DNA of 64,000 bases from Catenulispora sp. EB89. Lineage in GTDB: Bacteria > Actinomycetota > Actinomycetes > Streptomycetales > Catenulisporaceae. The stretch lies in NCBI RefSeq assembly GCF_041261445.1, contig NZ_JBGCCU010000006.1, positions 1 to 64,000 of the forward strand, given 5' to 3'. Below, piece after piece: positions 52,541 through 61,722 of the stretch. The position numbers and the translations under genes were made by a program. Every line of letters begins with the position of its first letter. The first letter of the stretch is position 1. A model generated the notes under the pieces. The model did no database searches, was not told where the DNA came from, and saw nothing but the letters and a program-made list of their open reading frames with translations.

Positions 52541-52627
52541 CGCCACGATCTGCGCGATCGTCACCTCGAGTCTGGACCGATACAACGCCACCGCCTCAGC
52601 CTTGAACTCCGGCGGATGCTGCTTCAC
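52541..52627 (-). pseudogene. IS3-family OrfA fragment
   Basis: Twenty-nine codons read VKQHPPEFKAEAVALYRSRL then EVTIAQIVA, the start of the IS3 OrfA helix-turn-helix. Nothing else of the element was found. Confidence 0.5.
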
Positions 52628-52989
52628 GCCATGCGCCAGGAGCTCCTGGCCACCTGAGCCCCACGATCCAAGTGTCTCTCGTATCCGATATCCGGGGTTC
52701 CATGCCCCCACCTCGCGCGCCACTCGCGGACATGCTTCCGGCCTGGGCGACGGCGGCACCGCGAAAAGCAGCACCTTCCTTTTGGCACGGCATGCCAATA
52801 CACTGAGACGAGTGCGGTACGGCTGAGGGCAGATCGTGCGCCTCGGGCTCTGTCATGCTCCTGCCCTGCGACCCGCTGCACGGGTCCTGGGTCGTGCGCC
52901 CCGTGGCCGCGTCCGCATTCGTTTCTGTCCGTGTACATCCAAAGCCGGCGTCCACGTGCGTGTACGTCCGCATCCACCGGGGAGAATCC

Positions 52990-53136
52990 GTGAACGAGAC
53001 AGACTCAGTCCAAACCGGGCAGGACACCGCCGACGCCACGTCGCCCGACGCGGTCGACGAGGCCGACGTGCTGCTTTTCGAGGGCGATGCGCTGGTCGAG
53101 GAGGTCTCGATCGATGGCATGTGCGGCGTCTACTAG
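52990..53136 (+). CDS. mftA: Mycofactocin precursor peptide MftA
   Basis: A 48-residue precursor, ending EEVSIDGMCGVY. The terminal Val-Tyr and the preceding IDGMCG are the fixed core that MftC converts into the redox cofactor mycofactocin. The acidic leader (DAVDEADVLLFEGDALVEEV) is the part that MftB binds. I chose the GTG at 52990 with GGGGAG upstream; the longer upstream frame is basic and unlike known leaders. Upstream, at about 52926-52970, GTGTAC occurs twice (GTCCGTGTACATCC, GCGTGTACGTCC), a possible control site. Confidence 0.92.
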   Translation: MNETDSVQTGQDTADATSPDAVDEADVLLFEGDALVEEVSIDGMCGVY

Positions 53137-53139
53137 ACC

Positions 53140-53427
53140 GTGTCCATGACCTCGCTGGACCTGGACCGTGCCTGGGACCTGCACCCGCAGGTCTCGGTGC
53201 GGCCAGAGCCTTTCGGTGCGCTGCTGTATCACTTCGGCACCCGCAAGCTGTCCTTTCTGAAGGACCGCACGCTGCTGGCGATCGTCCAGACGCTCGCGGA
53301 ATCCTCCTCCGCGCGGGCGGCCTGCTCGGCCGTCGGTGTCGGCGACGCCGATCTGCCCCGCTACGGGCGGGCCTTGGCCGCGCTCGCCCAGTCGTCGATG
53401 GTCGTCGAAAGGACTCAGGAACCATGA
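53140..53427 (+). CDS. mftB: Mycofactocin chaperone MftB
   Basis: A 95-residue protein of the RiPP recognition type. The opening LDLDRAWDLHPQVSVRPEPF then GALLYHFGTRKLSFL is typical of MftB, which holds the MftA leader and hands the peptide to MftC. The GTG at 53140 or the ATG at 53146 could be the start. It begins three bases after mftA and overlaps mftC by three bases. Confidence 0.92.
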   Translation: MSMTSLDLDRAWDLHPQVSVRPEPFGALLYHFGTRKLSFLKDRTLLAIVQTLAESSSARAACSAVGVGDADLPRYGRALAALAQSSMVVERTQEP

Positions 53428-54674
53428 CCACGGCACCGCAGACATCCAGGCCCGCGCAGCCCGTGCCGCGGTTGGTCGACCTCTTCGAGCACGGCCTGGA
53501 CGCACCGATCTGCCTGACCTGGGAACTCACTTACGCCTGCAACTTGTCGTGCACCCACTGCCTGTCCAGCTCCGGCCGGCGCGACCCGCGCGAGTTGAGC
53601 ACAGCGCAGGCCAAGGCGGTCATCGACGAGCTGGAGGCCATGCAGGTCTTCTACGTCAACATCGGCGGCGGCGAGCCCACGGTGCGCCCCGACTTTTTTG
53701 AGCTGCTCGACTACGCCACCGCCCACCGCGTGGGCGTCAAGTTCTCCACCAACGGCGTGCGCATCACCCCCGAAGTCGCCCGGCGACTGGCCCGTAACGA
53801 CTACGTGGACGTGCAGATCTCCCTCGACGGCGCCACCGCCGACGTCAACGATGCGGTGCGCGGCCCCGGGTCGTATGACACGGCGGTGCGCGCGATGGGC
53901 AACCTGGCCGCCGCCGGGATGAAGAACTTCAAGCTCTCCGTGGTGTGCACCCGGCACAACATCCCGCAGATGGACGCCTTCAAGGCCATCGCCGACCGCT
54001 ACGGCGCCCAGCTGCGGCTGACCAGGCTGCGCCCCTCCGGACGCGGCGCGGACGTCTGGGACGAGCTGCGCCCTTTGCCGGAGCAACAGCGACAGCTGTA
54101 CGACTGGCTGGTGTCGCATGGCGATCAGGTGCTCACTGGCGACTCCTTCTTCCACCTTTCCGCGTACGGACAGGCTTTGCCGGGCCTGAACCTGTGCGGT
54201 GCCGGTCGCGTGGTGTGCCTGATCGACCCGGTCGGCGACGTGTACGCCTGCCCGTTCGCGATCCACGACGAGTTCCTCGCCGGCAACGTCCGCGAGCGCG
54301 GGGGGTTCGCCCACGTGTGGCGGGAGTCGGAACTGTTCCGCAGCCTGCGGGAGCCGCAGACCGGCGGCGCTTGCGCCTCCTGTACGTTCTACGACACCTG
54401 CAAGGGCGGTTGCATGGCGGCGAAGTTCTTCACCGGGCTGCCACTGGACGGCCCCGACCCCGAATGCGTCCAGGGGTACGGCGAGCAGCTGCTGGCTCAG
54501 CGTCCGGCCAACGGCGGTGATCTCCCCAGGCCCTCCGGCGATCACTCCCACCGCGTCTCCCCCGCTCGGCGGCAGGGCCCGGTGGACCTCACGCTCACCC
54601 GTCGCCCAGACGTGGCCCACCCGCCGGTCAGCGCCTGCGCAGAGAACCCGCTGGCCGGGGTGCGCCTCGGGTGA
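53424..54674 (+). CDS. mftC: Mycofactocin radical SAM maturase MftC
   Basis: A 416-residue radical SAM/SPASM enzyme. The SAM-cluster site is TYACNLSCTHCLSS (CxxxCxxC). SPASM cysteines are seen in LNLCGAGRVVCLIDPVG, YACPF and GGACASCTFYDTCKGGC. MftC oxidatively decarboxylates the C-terminal Tyr of MftA and then forms the Val-Tyr ring link. The last 45 or so residues (SGDHSHRVSPARRQGPVDLT onward) go beyond the usual end and look disordered. ATG overlaps the mftB stop. Confidence 0.95.
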   Translation: MTTAPQTSRPAQPVPRLVDLFEHGLDAPICLTWELTYACNLSCTHCLSSSGRRDPRELSTAQAKAVIDELEAMQVFYVNIGGGEPTVRPDFFELLDYATAHRVGVKFSTNGVRITPEVARRLARNDYVDVQISLDGATADVNDAVRGPGSYDTAVRAMGNLAAAGMKNFKLSVVCTRHNIPQMDAFKAIADRYGAQLRLTRLRPSGRGADVWDELRPLPEQQRQLYDWLVSHGDQVLTGDSFFHLSAYGQALPGLNLCGAGRVVCLIDPVGDVYACPFAIHDEFLAGNVRERGGFAHVWRESELFRSLREPQTGGACASCTFYDTCKGGCMAAKFFTGLPLDGPDPECVQGYGEQLLAQRPANGGDLPRPSGDHSHRVSPARRQGPVDLTLTRRPDVAHPPVSACAENPLAGVRLG

Positions 54675-54732
54675 CACGTGCGCTGCGGAACATCCCCTCT
54701 TCGTGACGTCCCCTTGAAGGAAGTACCGCCGC

Positions 54733-55914
54733 ATGGGCAGGATTCCCTGGTTCGAAACCGTCGCCGAGGCGCAGCGCCGTGCCAAGAAGTATCTGCCGAG
54801 CAGCGTCTACGGTGCGCTCGTGGCCGGCTCGGAACGGGGCCGCACGATCGCCAACAACCTCGAAGCCTTCGCCGATCTGGGCTTCGCCCCCCGGGTGGTG
54901 GGCCATCACGCCGACCGTGACCTGTCCACGACCGTGCTCGGGGTGCCGACCTCCCTTCCGGTGCTGATATCGCCGACCGGCGTGCAGGCCGTCCATCCCG
55001 ACGGCGAGGTCGCGGTAGCCCGCGCGGCCGCCAACCGCGATGTGATCATGGGGCTGAGCTCGTTCGCCGGCAAGCCGGTCGAAGAGGTCTGCGACGCCAA
55101 CGCGAACCTCTTCTACCAGATGTACTGGACCGGGACGCGTGAGGCGATGGTGCAGCGCATGGAGCGGGTGCGGGCCGCGGGTGCCAAGGCCCTGATCGTC
55201 ACCCTGGACTGGTCCTTCTCTCACGGCCGGGACTGGGGCAGCCCGGCCATCCCAGAGAAGATCGACTTCAGGACCGCGATCAGGTTCGCACCCGACATCC
55301 TGCCCCGCCCGCGCTGGATGTGGAACTTCGCCAAGGCCCGCCACATCCCCGACCTGACCGTCCCCAATCTCCGGCCGCCCGGCGGAGCGGCCCCCACGTT
55401 CTTCGGTGCCTACTACGAGTGGATGCAGACCCCGCCGCCAACCTGGGAGGACGTCAAGTGGATGCGTACGGAATGGGGCGGCCCATTCCTGCTCAAGGGA
55501 GTGACGCGCGTCGATGACGCCAGGCGGGCCGTCGACGCCGGCGTGAGCGCCATCTCGGTCTCCAACCACGGCGGGAACAACCTGGACACCACACCGGCCA
55601 CCATCCGACTGCTGCCCGCGATCGCCGACGCGGTCGGCGACCAGATCGAGGTCCTCCTCGACGGCGGCGTACGGCGCGGCGGGGACGTCGCCAAGGCGCT
55701 GGCGCTCGGGGCGCGTGCGGTCCTGATCGGCCGCGCCTACCTGTGGGGCCTGGCCGCCAACGGGCAGGCGGGCGTGGAGAACGTCCTGGACATCCTGCGC
55801 GGCGGGCTCGACTCGGCGGTGCTCGGGCTCGGTCACTCCTCAGTCCACGAACTCGGCCCGGACGACCTGGTCGTCCCCGACGGCTTCCGCCTCGCCGCCG
55901 GCGCGGCGCGGTGA
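54733..55914 (+). CDS. mftD: Mycofactocin system FMN-dependent dehydrogenase MftD
   Basis: A 393-residue alpha-hydroxy-acid-oxidase-type TIM barrel with FMN. Marks are PTSLPVLISPTGVQAVHPDG, the catalytic SNHGGNNLD (active-site His), and the phosphate-binding VLLDGGVRRGGDVAKALALG followed by RAVLIGRAYLWG. MftD oxidises the AHDP moiety released by MftE to the mature alpha-keto form. An AAGGAAG site precedes the ATG. Confidence 0.94.
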   Translation: MGRIPWFETVAEAQRRAKKYLPSSVYGALVAGSERGRTIANNLEAFADLGFAPRVVGHHADRDLSTTVLGVPTSLPVLISPTGVQAVHPDGEVAVARAAANRDVIMGLSSFAGKPVEEVCDANANLFYQMYWTGTREAMVQRMERVRAAGAKALIVTLDWSFSHGRDWGSPAIPEKIDFRTAIRFAPDILPRPRWMWNFAKARHIPDLTVPNLRPPGGAAPTFFGAYYEWMQTPPPTWEDVKWMRTEWGGPFLLKGVTRVDDARRAVDAGVSAISVSNHGGNNLDTTPATIRLLPAIADAVGDQIEVLLDGGVRRGGDVAKALALGARAVLIGRAYLWGLAANGQAGVENVLDILRGGLDSAVLGLGHSSVHELGPDDLVVPDGFRLAAGAAR

Positions 55915-56723
55915 CCGGCTGGCCGACGATGTCAGCGCCCCCTCCCGAACAGGCCACCCCCATGGAACCGCCCATGGAACTGGACCGCATGGTCTGGCCG
56001 GAGGTCCCGGTCGGCGCGCTGGTGCTGGTTCCGATCGGCTCGACCGAGCAGCACGGCCCGCATCTGCCGCTGAACACGGACAGCGTCATCGCCCACCGGC
56101 TGGCCGTGGCCGCGGCCAAGCTGCTCATGACAGAGCAACCGCGGCATCCAGTACTACTGGCGCCCACCATCGCGTACGGCGCCAGCGGCGAGCACGCCGG
56201 TTTTCCCGGGACGGTCTCCATCGGGCACGAGGCGCTGCGCCTGGTCCTGGTGGAGACCGTGCGCTCGCTGGCTCTGTGGGCGGACCGGATCGTCTTCGTG
56301 AACGGCCACGGCGGCAACGTGCCCACCCTCGTCCCGGTCGTCGGCCGGCTGCGGGCCGAGGGCCACGAGGTATCGTGGCTGGGCTGCGACATCCCGGGGG
56401 GCGACGCGCACGCCGGACAGACCGAGACCTCCCTGATGCTGTATCTGGCCCCCGACGACGTCCGGCTGTCCGCGGCGGTCGCCGGGGACACCCGGCCCCT
56501 CGCCGAGATCATGCCCGAGCTGGTGTCCCGGGGCGTCCGGGCGGTGTCGCCCTCCGGCGTGCTCGGCGACCCTGCCGGAGCCACCCCCGAGAAGGGACGC
56601 GCCGTGTTCGAGACCATGGTGTCCGCCCTCGCCCACCGCATCGCGGAAGGCGGAACGGACTCAGGGGGCTGCCTCGTCGGTCCCGTACCGCTGGGAGAAC
56701 GGCACGCGCATGACGCTTCCTGA
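55911..56723 (+). CDS. mftE: Mycofactocin peptidase MftE (creatininase family)
   Basis: A 270-residue metallohydrolase of the creatininase fold. Metal ligands are in PIGSTEQHGPHLPLNTDS, NGHGGNVPTLVPV and GDAHAGQTETSLML. It cuts the modified C-terminal dipeptide off MftA. The GTG at 55911 overlaps the mftD stop (GTGA); ATG at 55929 is the alternative. It overlaps mftF by 14 bases. Confidence 0.94.
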   Translation: MTGWPTMSAPPPEQATPMEPPMELDRMVWPEVPVGALVLVPIGSTEQHGPHLPLNTDSVIAHRLAVAAAKLLMTEQPRHPVLLAPTIAYGASGEHAGFPGTVSIGHEALRLVLVETVRSLALWADRIVFVNGHGGNVPTLVPVVGRLRAEGHEVSWLGCDIPGGDAHAGQTETSLMLYLAPDDVRLSAAVAGDTRPLAEIMPELVSRGVRAVSPSGVLGDPAGATPEKGRAVFETMVSALAHRIAEGGTDSGGCLVGPVPLGERHAHDAS

Positions 56724-58152
56724 CGGCTTCGTAGTCACCCTCGACCGGCGCACCCGGGTCCTCGACGGCGGGCGGGCCCTCCTCGGCGGCTACCGCACCC
56801 GGCTGATCCGGCTCAGCCCTCGGGCGGTTCCGCTGTTGGACGGACGCACGCTCCACGTCCGAAACCGGGCGGGCGCGGTCCTGGCAGACCGCCTGCTGAG
56901 CACCGGCCTGGCCCATCCGGCGGTCGAGGCCCTGCCGCCGCACCCTCCGGGCGGCGCAGACGGTCCCGGCTGCACGTACGTGATCCCGGCGTACGACCGC
57001 GCCGGGCAACTCGACCGGCTCCTGGCGAGCATCCCCGACGGCTACCCGGTGATCGTCGTGGACGACGCCTCCCGGCGCCCCGAGGCCGTCGCCGCCGTCG
57101 CGGCCGCGCACGGCGCGCAGCTGGTGCCGCTCACCGTCAACGTCGGACCGGCCGGCGCCCGCAACGTCGGGCTGGGGCAGGTCACCACCCCCTATGTGGT
57201 GTTCGTCGACTGCGACGTCGTGGTGTCGGCCGACACCGTCCCCACCCTGCTGCGGCACTTCGCCGACCCCCTCGTCGTCCTGGCGACGCCCAGGATCGTC
57301 GCGCTGGCCACCACGCGAGCCTCCGGCTGGCTGGTCCGTTACGAGAGCATCCGCTCGTCCCTCGACCTGGGCGCGTTCCCCGCCGCCGTCTTCCCCGGCA
57401 CGCCGGTCTCCTGGGTCCCCAGCGCCTGCATGGTCGCCCGGGTCGGGGCACTCACCGGACTCGGCGGCTTCGACGAGCGGATGCGGGTGGGCGAGGACGT
57501 CGACCTGTGCTGGCGTGCGGTCCGGGACGGGTGGCGGATCAGGTACGAGCCGGGAGCCACCGCCGCGCACGAACACCGGACCGGCCTCGGTTCCTGGTTT
57601 CGGCGCAAAGCCTTCTACGGCACCGGTGCCCACCCCCTGGCCACGCGCCATCCACAGAACATCGCGCCCGCCCTGCTGCCCCCCTGGGGTGCCGCGCTGC
57701 TGCTCGCCCTGCTCGCCCAGCGCCGCTGGTCCCTACCTGTCGCGGCCTGCGTGTGGGGCGTCGCGACCGCCCGGATCGCCGACAAGCTGGAGAGCACCGA
57801 GCAGCCGGTCCGCCAGGCGGCCCGGCTCAGTGCCGGCGGCGCCGTATCGGCCCTGAGCCAGGGCTCGGCACTGCTGACCCGTCACTGGTGGCCGCTCACC
57901 GCCCTCGGCTGCCTGGCCTCCCCTCGGATCCGCCGCGCCGCTGCTGTCGCGGCGATCACCGACATCGCCCTCGAATACCATCGCGACGCGACCCGCCTGG
58001 ACCCGGTCCGTTACGGGATCGCCCGTCGGCTCGACGACCTCGCCTATGGTGCCGGCGTGTGGATCTCCGCCGTCAAAGGGCGCTCCACAGCAGCACTCCG
58101 CCCCCGCATCGTCCTGTCCCGGTCCCGCGCGGCGGCCACCCGCCCGCGATGA
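56710..58152 (+). CDS. mftF: Mycofactocin glycosyltransferase MftF
   Basis: A 480-residue GT2-type enzyme. An N-terminal domain of about 85 residues (RTRVLDGGRALLGGYRTRLI) precedes the GT-A fold (YVIPAYDRAGQLDRLLASIP, VIVVDDAS, VVFVDCDVVVS, GFDERMRVGEDVDLCWRAV). The C-terminal region has membrane-associated helices (ALLPPWGAALLLALLAQRRW). It adds beta-1,4-glucose units to the mycofactocin core. Confidence 0.94.
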   Translation: MTLPDGFVVTLDRRTRVLDGGRALLGGYRTRLIRLSPRAVPLLDGRTLHVRNRAGAVLADRLLSTGLAHPAVEALPPHPPGGADGPGCTYVIPAYDRAGQLDRLLASIPDGYPVIVVDDASRRPEAVAAVAAAHGAQLVPLTVNVGPAGARNVGLGQVTTPYVVFVDCDVVVSADTVPTLLRHFADPLVVLATPRIVALATTRASGWLVRYESIRSSLDLGAFPAAVFPGTPVSWVPSACMVARVGALTGLGGFDERMRVGEDVDLCWRAVRDGWRIRYEPGATAAHEHRTGLGSWFRRKAFYGTGAHPLATRHPQNIAPALLPPWGAALLLALLAQRRWSLPVAACVWGVATARIADKLESTEQPVRQAARLSAGGAVSALSQGSALLTRHWWPLTALGCLASPRIRRAAAVAAITDIALEYHRDATRLDPVRYGIARRLDDLAYGAGVWISAVKGRSTAALRPRIVLSRSRAAATRPR

Positions 58153-58208
58153 GAGAAGCGAAGCAGCGCTGTGTATCAGGATTGCCAGCCTGCTCCACAG
58201 GAGTACCT

Positions 58209-58859
58209 GTGAAGTCGACGTCCGGCGCAGCCATGGTCACGCCCGGGCCGGCCAGGATGGGAAGGCCGCGGGCGACCTCGCGGGCCGAGCTGGAGCGGAT
58301 CGGCTTCGATCTGTTCGCCCGGCAGGGGTTCGACGGCACCACGGTGGACGACATCGCCGCGGCCGCGGGCATCGGGCGTCGTACCTACTTCCGCTACTTC
58401 TCCTCCAAGCAAGACTTGGTCTGGGGCGACTTCGAGGAGCATCTGTTCAGGCTGCGCGAGCTGCTCGCGGCAACCGCCCCGGGCGTCAGGCTCGTGGACG
58501 CGCTACGCGACGCCGTCGTGGAGTTCAACGACTTCGATCCCATCGTGGTGCCCTGGCACCGGCAGCGACTGGAGCTCATTCTGCGGGTGCCCGCCCTGCA
58601 GGCGGATGCCGCCCTTCGCTATGCCTCGTGGCGGGCCATCATCGTCGAGTTCGTCGCGGCACGCACGGGTCTGCCGGCGACGGAAATGCTTCCCCGGCTC
58701 GCGGGCCATACCGTCCTCGCGGCGGCCGTCGCCGCGTACGAGCACTGGCTCAGTACGGACGGAGCCGACCTGCCGCTCCTGCTGAGCCGGGCCATCGAAC
58801 AGGTGGGCGCGGGTCTGAGCACACTGCCCGACAAGCGCACCCCCAGCCCAGCCGCCTGA
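58209..58859 (+). CDS. mftR: Mycofactocin system TetR regulator MftR
   Basis: A 216-residue TetR protein. The HTH is GFDGTTVDDIAAAAGIGRRT then YFRYFSSKQDLVWGDFEEHL, as in MftR, and the ligand domain has FDPIVVPWHRQRLELILRVP. MftR responds to long-chain acyl-CoA in mycobacteria. CAGGAG before the GTG at 58209 supports that start; ATGs at 58233 and 58257 are alternatives. Unlike the usual order, where mftR comes before mftA, it is placed after mftF. Confidence 0.88.
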   Translation: MKSTSGAAMVTPGPARMGRPRATSRAELERIGFDLFARQGFDGTTVDDIAAAAGIGRRTYFRYFSSKQDLVWGDFEEHLFRLRELLAATAPGVRLVDALRDAVVEFNDFDPIVVPWHRQRLELILRVPALQADAALRYASWRAIIVEFVAARTGLPATEMLPRLAGHTVLAAAVAAYEHWLSTDGADLPLLLSRAIEQVGAGLSTLPDKRTPSPAA

Positions 58860-58871
58860 CACCGGTTCTTC

Positions 58872-60461
58872 TCAGCCACCATTGTGGCCACGGGTTCCGG
58901 ACGCCGCGTCATGCCGCATCGCGCCGGCGATGAACTCCCCGACGAGCACCGCTGTGGCGGCTGGACCGCGCAGCGGCGCCGTAGGAAGGATCGAGGTGTC
59001 CGCCACCCGAAGTCCGCACAGCCCGTGCAGCCTGCCACTGGGGTCGACAGCCGCTCGGGGATCGTCCGCGGGACCCATGGGTACCGTGCCGCAGGTGTGT
59101 TGGGCCGTGCCGAGCCGGGCCCGGATCCAGTGGTCGAGGCGGCGGTCGTCGTCGAGGATCGCGGCGCCCGGTTCGAGCCGTCCCGAGGACACCTCCCGGA
59201 ACGCCCTGCTTGCGAGCAGGTCCGCGGTCACCCGGACCGCCTCCCGCAACCGGCGCCTGTCATCAGTGGTACGGAGGTAGCGGTAGTCGATGTCCATGGG
59301 AATCGTGATCTCGGCCGACCTCGTGCGCAGCGACCCGTCGGTCCGGGGTGCCTGCGCGGAGACCAGGAACGCCAGGGGTGCCCCGGGGACGGCCGGGCGC
59401 CCGGTGGTCAGACCGGCCATCGGGACGAGCGACTGCAGGATCTCCAGGTCGCCCGGGTACTGGCCGTCGGACGACGACACGTGCAGAGCCCCGCCGAACC
59501 AGGATCCGACCGGTTCGGCCACGTCGCCGCGTGGCGTCCACTCCACCACCACCTGAGGATGGTCGCTGAACCGTGCTCCGACGGCCGGACTGTCAAGGAC
59601 CACGGGGATGTCCGCGGCCCTCAACATGGCGCCCGGGCCGATGCCGGAGCGGTGCAGCAGGTGCGCCGATCCGAAGGCCCCCGCACAGAGCACGATCTCA
59701 CCGGCCTCCAGCAGGTCGCGGCGGCCACCGTGCTCGATCACGACGCCGGTGGCCCGTCCGCGGCGGACAACGATCTCATGGACCCGGCAGCCGCCGATCA
59801 CCGTCAAGTTGGGGCGCCCGAGGGCCTCCAGGAGATAGCTGACACCGGTGTTGATCCGCCGGCCGTCCACCGCGTTCGTCGGAACCGGGCCGAATCCGGG
59901 AGGGCTCTGGGCGTTCTTGTCCGGCTCATCCGGCAGGCCCAGTTCGTCAGCGGCGGCAGCGAACGCCGCCACGGCCGGATGCCGCAGGTCCGTGCGCCGT
60001 ACCCGGACGGGTCCGCGGTCTCCGTGCACGGGATCGGCCCCGTAGTCGAGGTCGGTCTCCAGAAGGCGGAGCACCGGCAGCATCCGGTCATACGACCAGT
60101 CCGCCCCGCCCGCCGCCGACCACCGCTCGAAGTCCTCACGCCGGGCCCGCACGAAGTAGCCGCCGTTGACCGTGCCGGAACCGCCCAGTACGCGCCCCCG
60201 CGGCACGGAGTAGGGCCGGTCCGGGGTGAGATGGACGGCGTGGTGCTGGACGGCCCGGCACTCGGCCCACGCGCCCGGAACCAGCCGGGCGTCCAGCAGC
60301 TCCGGTGGGAACTCTGACAAGTCGCGCGGCACCGGTCCGGCTTCCAGCACCAGCACGGAACGGCCGGGATCCTCGCTCAGCCGCGCCGCCAGGACGCAGC
60401 CCGCGACACCGGCCCCGATCACCACAACATCAGGACGCTGATCGAGGACGTTCCTCAGCAC
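58872..60461 (-). CDS. mftG: Mycofactocin-linked GMC oxidoreductase MftG
   Basis: A 529-residue FAD enzyme of the GMC family. The Rossmann start is VVVIGAGVAGCVLAARL, the GMC signature GRVLGGSGTVNGGYFVR, and the catalytic region at the C-terminus is LGTAQHTCGTVPMGP. MftG passes electrons from reduced mycofactocin to the respiratory chain. It converges with mftR at a 12-base gap. Confidence 0.92.
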   Translation of the reverse strand: MLRNVLDQRPDVVVIGAGVAGCVLAARLSEDPGRSVLVLEAGPVPRDLSEFPPELLDARLVPGAWAECRAVQHHAVHLTPDRPYSVPRGRVLGGSGTVNGGYFVRARREDFERWSAAGGADWSYDRMLPVLRLLETDLDYGADPVHGDRGPVRVRRTDLRHPAVAAFAAAADELGLPDEPDKNAQSPPGFGPVPTNAVDGRRINTGVSYLLEALGRPNLTVIGGCRVHEIVVRRGRATGVVIEHGGRRDLLEAGEIVLCAGAFGSAHLLHRSGIGPGAMLRAADIPVVLDSPAVGARFSDHPQVVVEWTPRGDVAEPVGSWFGGALHVSSSDGQYPGDLEILQSLVPMAGLTTGRPAVPGAPLAFLVSAQAPRTDGSLRTRSAEITIPMDIDYRYLRTTDDRRRLREAVRVTADLLASRAFREVSSGRLEPGAAILDDDRRLDHWIRARLGTAQHTCGTVPMGPADDPRAAVDPSGRLHGLCGLRVADTSILPTAPLRGPAATAVLVGEFIAGAMRHDAASGTRGHNGG

Positions 60462-60511
60462 GGTGCGGGCCCCTCCTCTTCCTGTGCCCCGCGGCGACAG
60501 CCTCGCGAGGT

Positions 60512-61720
60512 TCAGCCGAGCAGCTTCACGGGCAGGCGTTCCAAGCCGTTCACCACGATCGAGTCGAGCCGCGCGGGTACTCCGTCCGGCTCGATCTTTA
60601 TGGATCTGTCGAGGAGCTCCTCGAAGAGGAACCGGATCTCGACGCGGGCCAGCGTGCTGCCGACACAGAAGTGCTCACCGGCACCCAGGGCCAGGTGCCG
60701 GTTGGGATGCCGGGTCACGTCGAAGCGGTCGGGATCGGCGAACACCTCCTCGTCGCGGTTGGCCGAGGGCAGCCACAGGACCACCTTGTCACCGGCTCCT
60801 ATGCGGCGGCCGCGGATCTCGGCCGGCTTCGTCGCGGTGCGCATCAAGTGCGTCGCGCTGGACGTCCAGCGGAGCACCTCCTCGACCGCGCCGGGCAGGA
60901 GTGCCCGGTTCTCGACGAGCAGACGCCACTGCTCCGGACGCTCGAGGAACGCGAGCATCCCTCCGGCCGCCGCGAGACGGGTGTTCTCCGTCCCCGCCAC
61001 GAACAAGTTGTCACAGTTGAGCAGGATGTCGTCCCGGCTGAGCCGCTCACCCTCGATCTCCGCCGTGACCAGCGCGCTCACCTGGTCATCGCCCGGGTCC
61101 GCGGCCTTGGCCTCGGCGAGGTCCCCGAAGTACTCCATGATCTTCAAGTGGGCGAACCGCCTGGTCATCGCATCCCCGCCGCCGAGCGCCTCGCGGCTCA
61201 GCGCGAACAGGTGCTCCCAGTCGGACTCCGGCACGCCCATCATGCTGCAGCTCATGTAAAGCGGTATCCGTGCCGCGATGTCCCCGACGAAGTCGCAGTG
61301 CTCCAGCTCCAGTGCGAGGTCGAGCACGTTCGCGGCGACCTCGCGCACCTTGGCCTCGAAGACCCGGACCGAACGCACCGTGAACCACTCATCGACCAGC
61401 CCTCTGAGCTCGCGATGGCGGGGCGCGTCGGTGAGGGCCAGGGTCCGGCCGCCCCCGGGGTCGGCGCCGAGCCCCGAGGGCCGCAGGAGTATGCCGGCGG
61501 CCGAGCTGAAGGTCTCCGCGTCGCGCAGGACGGCCCTGACGTCGTCATACTTCGTCAGCGCCCAGAAATCGGGGTAGTCGGTCGCGGCGTGGTGGTGCAC
61601 GGGGTCGTTCTCACGGAGCCACCGCCACATTGCGAACGGGTCACCGTCGGAATAGAGCCCCGGGCTCACCAGGTTGACGTCGATCGGCGGATCGGCGGCG
61701 GCGTCAGGCGATGGGATCAC
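60512..61720 (-). CDS. Cytochrome P450
   Basis: A 402-residue soluble bacterial P450. I-helix oxygen motif: DNLFVAGTENTRL. ExxR: EEVLRW. Heme loop: LALGAGEHFCVGSTLARVE, where Leu replaces the usual Phe before G-x-G. The GTG at 61720 follows the MFS stop by two bases, so it is the third gene of an NRPS-MFS-P450 operon. It probably oxidises the peptide or an amino acid bound to the carrier protein; the family does not fix the substrate. Confidence 0.93.
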   Translation of the reverse strand: MIPSPDAAADPPIDVNLVSPGLYSDGDPFAMWRWLRENDPVHHHAATDYPDFWALTKYDDVRAVLRDAETFSSAAGILLRPSGLGADPGGGRTLALTDAPRHRELRGLVDEWFTVRSVRVFEAKVREVAANVLDLALELEHCDFVGDIAARIPLYMSCSMMGVPESDWEHLFALSREALGGGDAMTRRFAHLKIMEYFGDLAEAKAADPGDDQVSALVTAEIEGERLSRDDILLNCDNLFVAGTENTRLAAAGGMLAFLERPEQWRLLVENRALLPGAVEEVLRWTSSATHLMRTATKPAEIRGRRIGAGDKVVLWLPSANRDEEVFADPDRFDVTRHPNRHLALGAGEHFCVGSTLARVEIRFLFEELLDRSIKIEPDGVPARLDSIVVNGLERLPVKLLG

Positions 61721-61722
61721 TC

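Noticed and set aside
52836-53423. A 196-codon N-terminal extension of MftC
   Set aside because: It would run through mftA and mftB in another frame; the ATG at 53424 overlaps the mftB stop and is followed by the normal MftC start.
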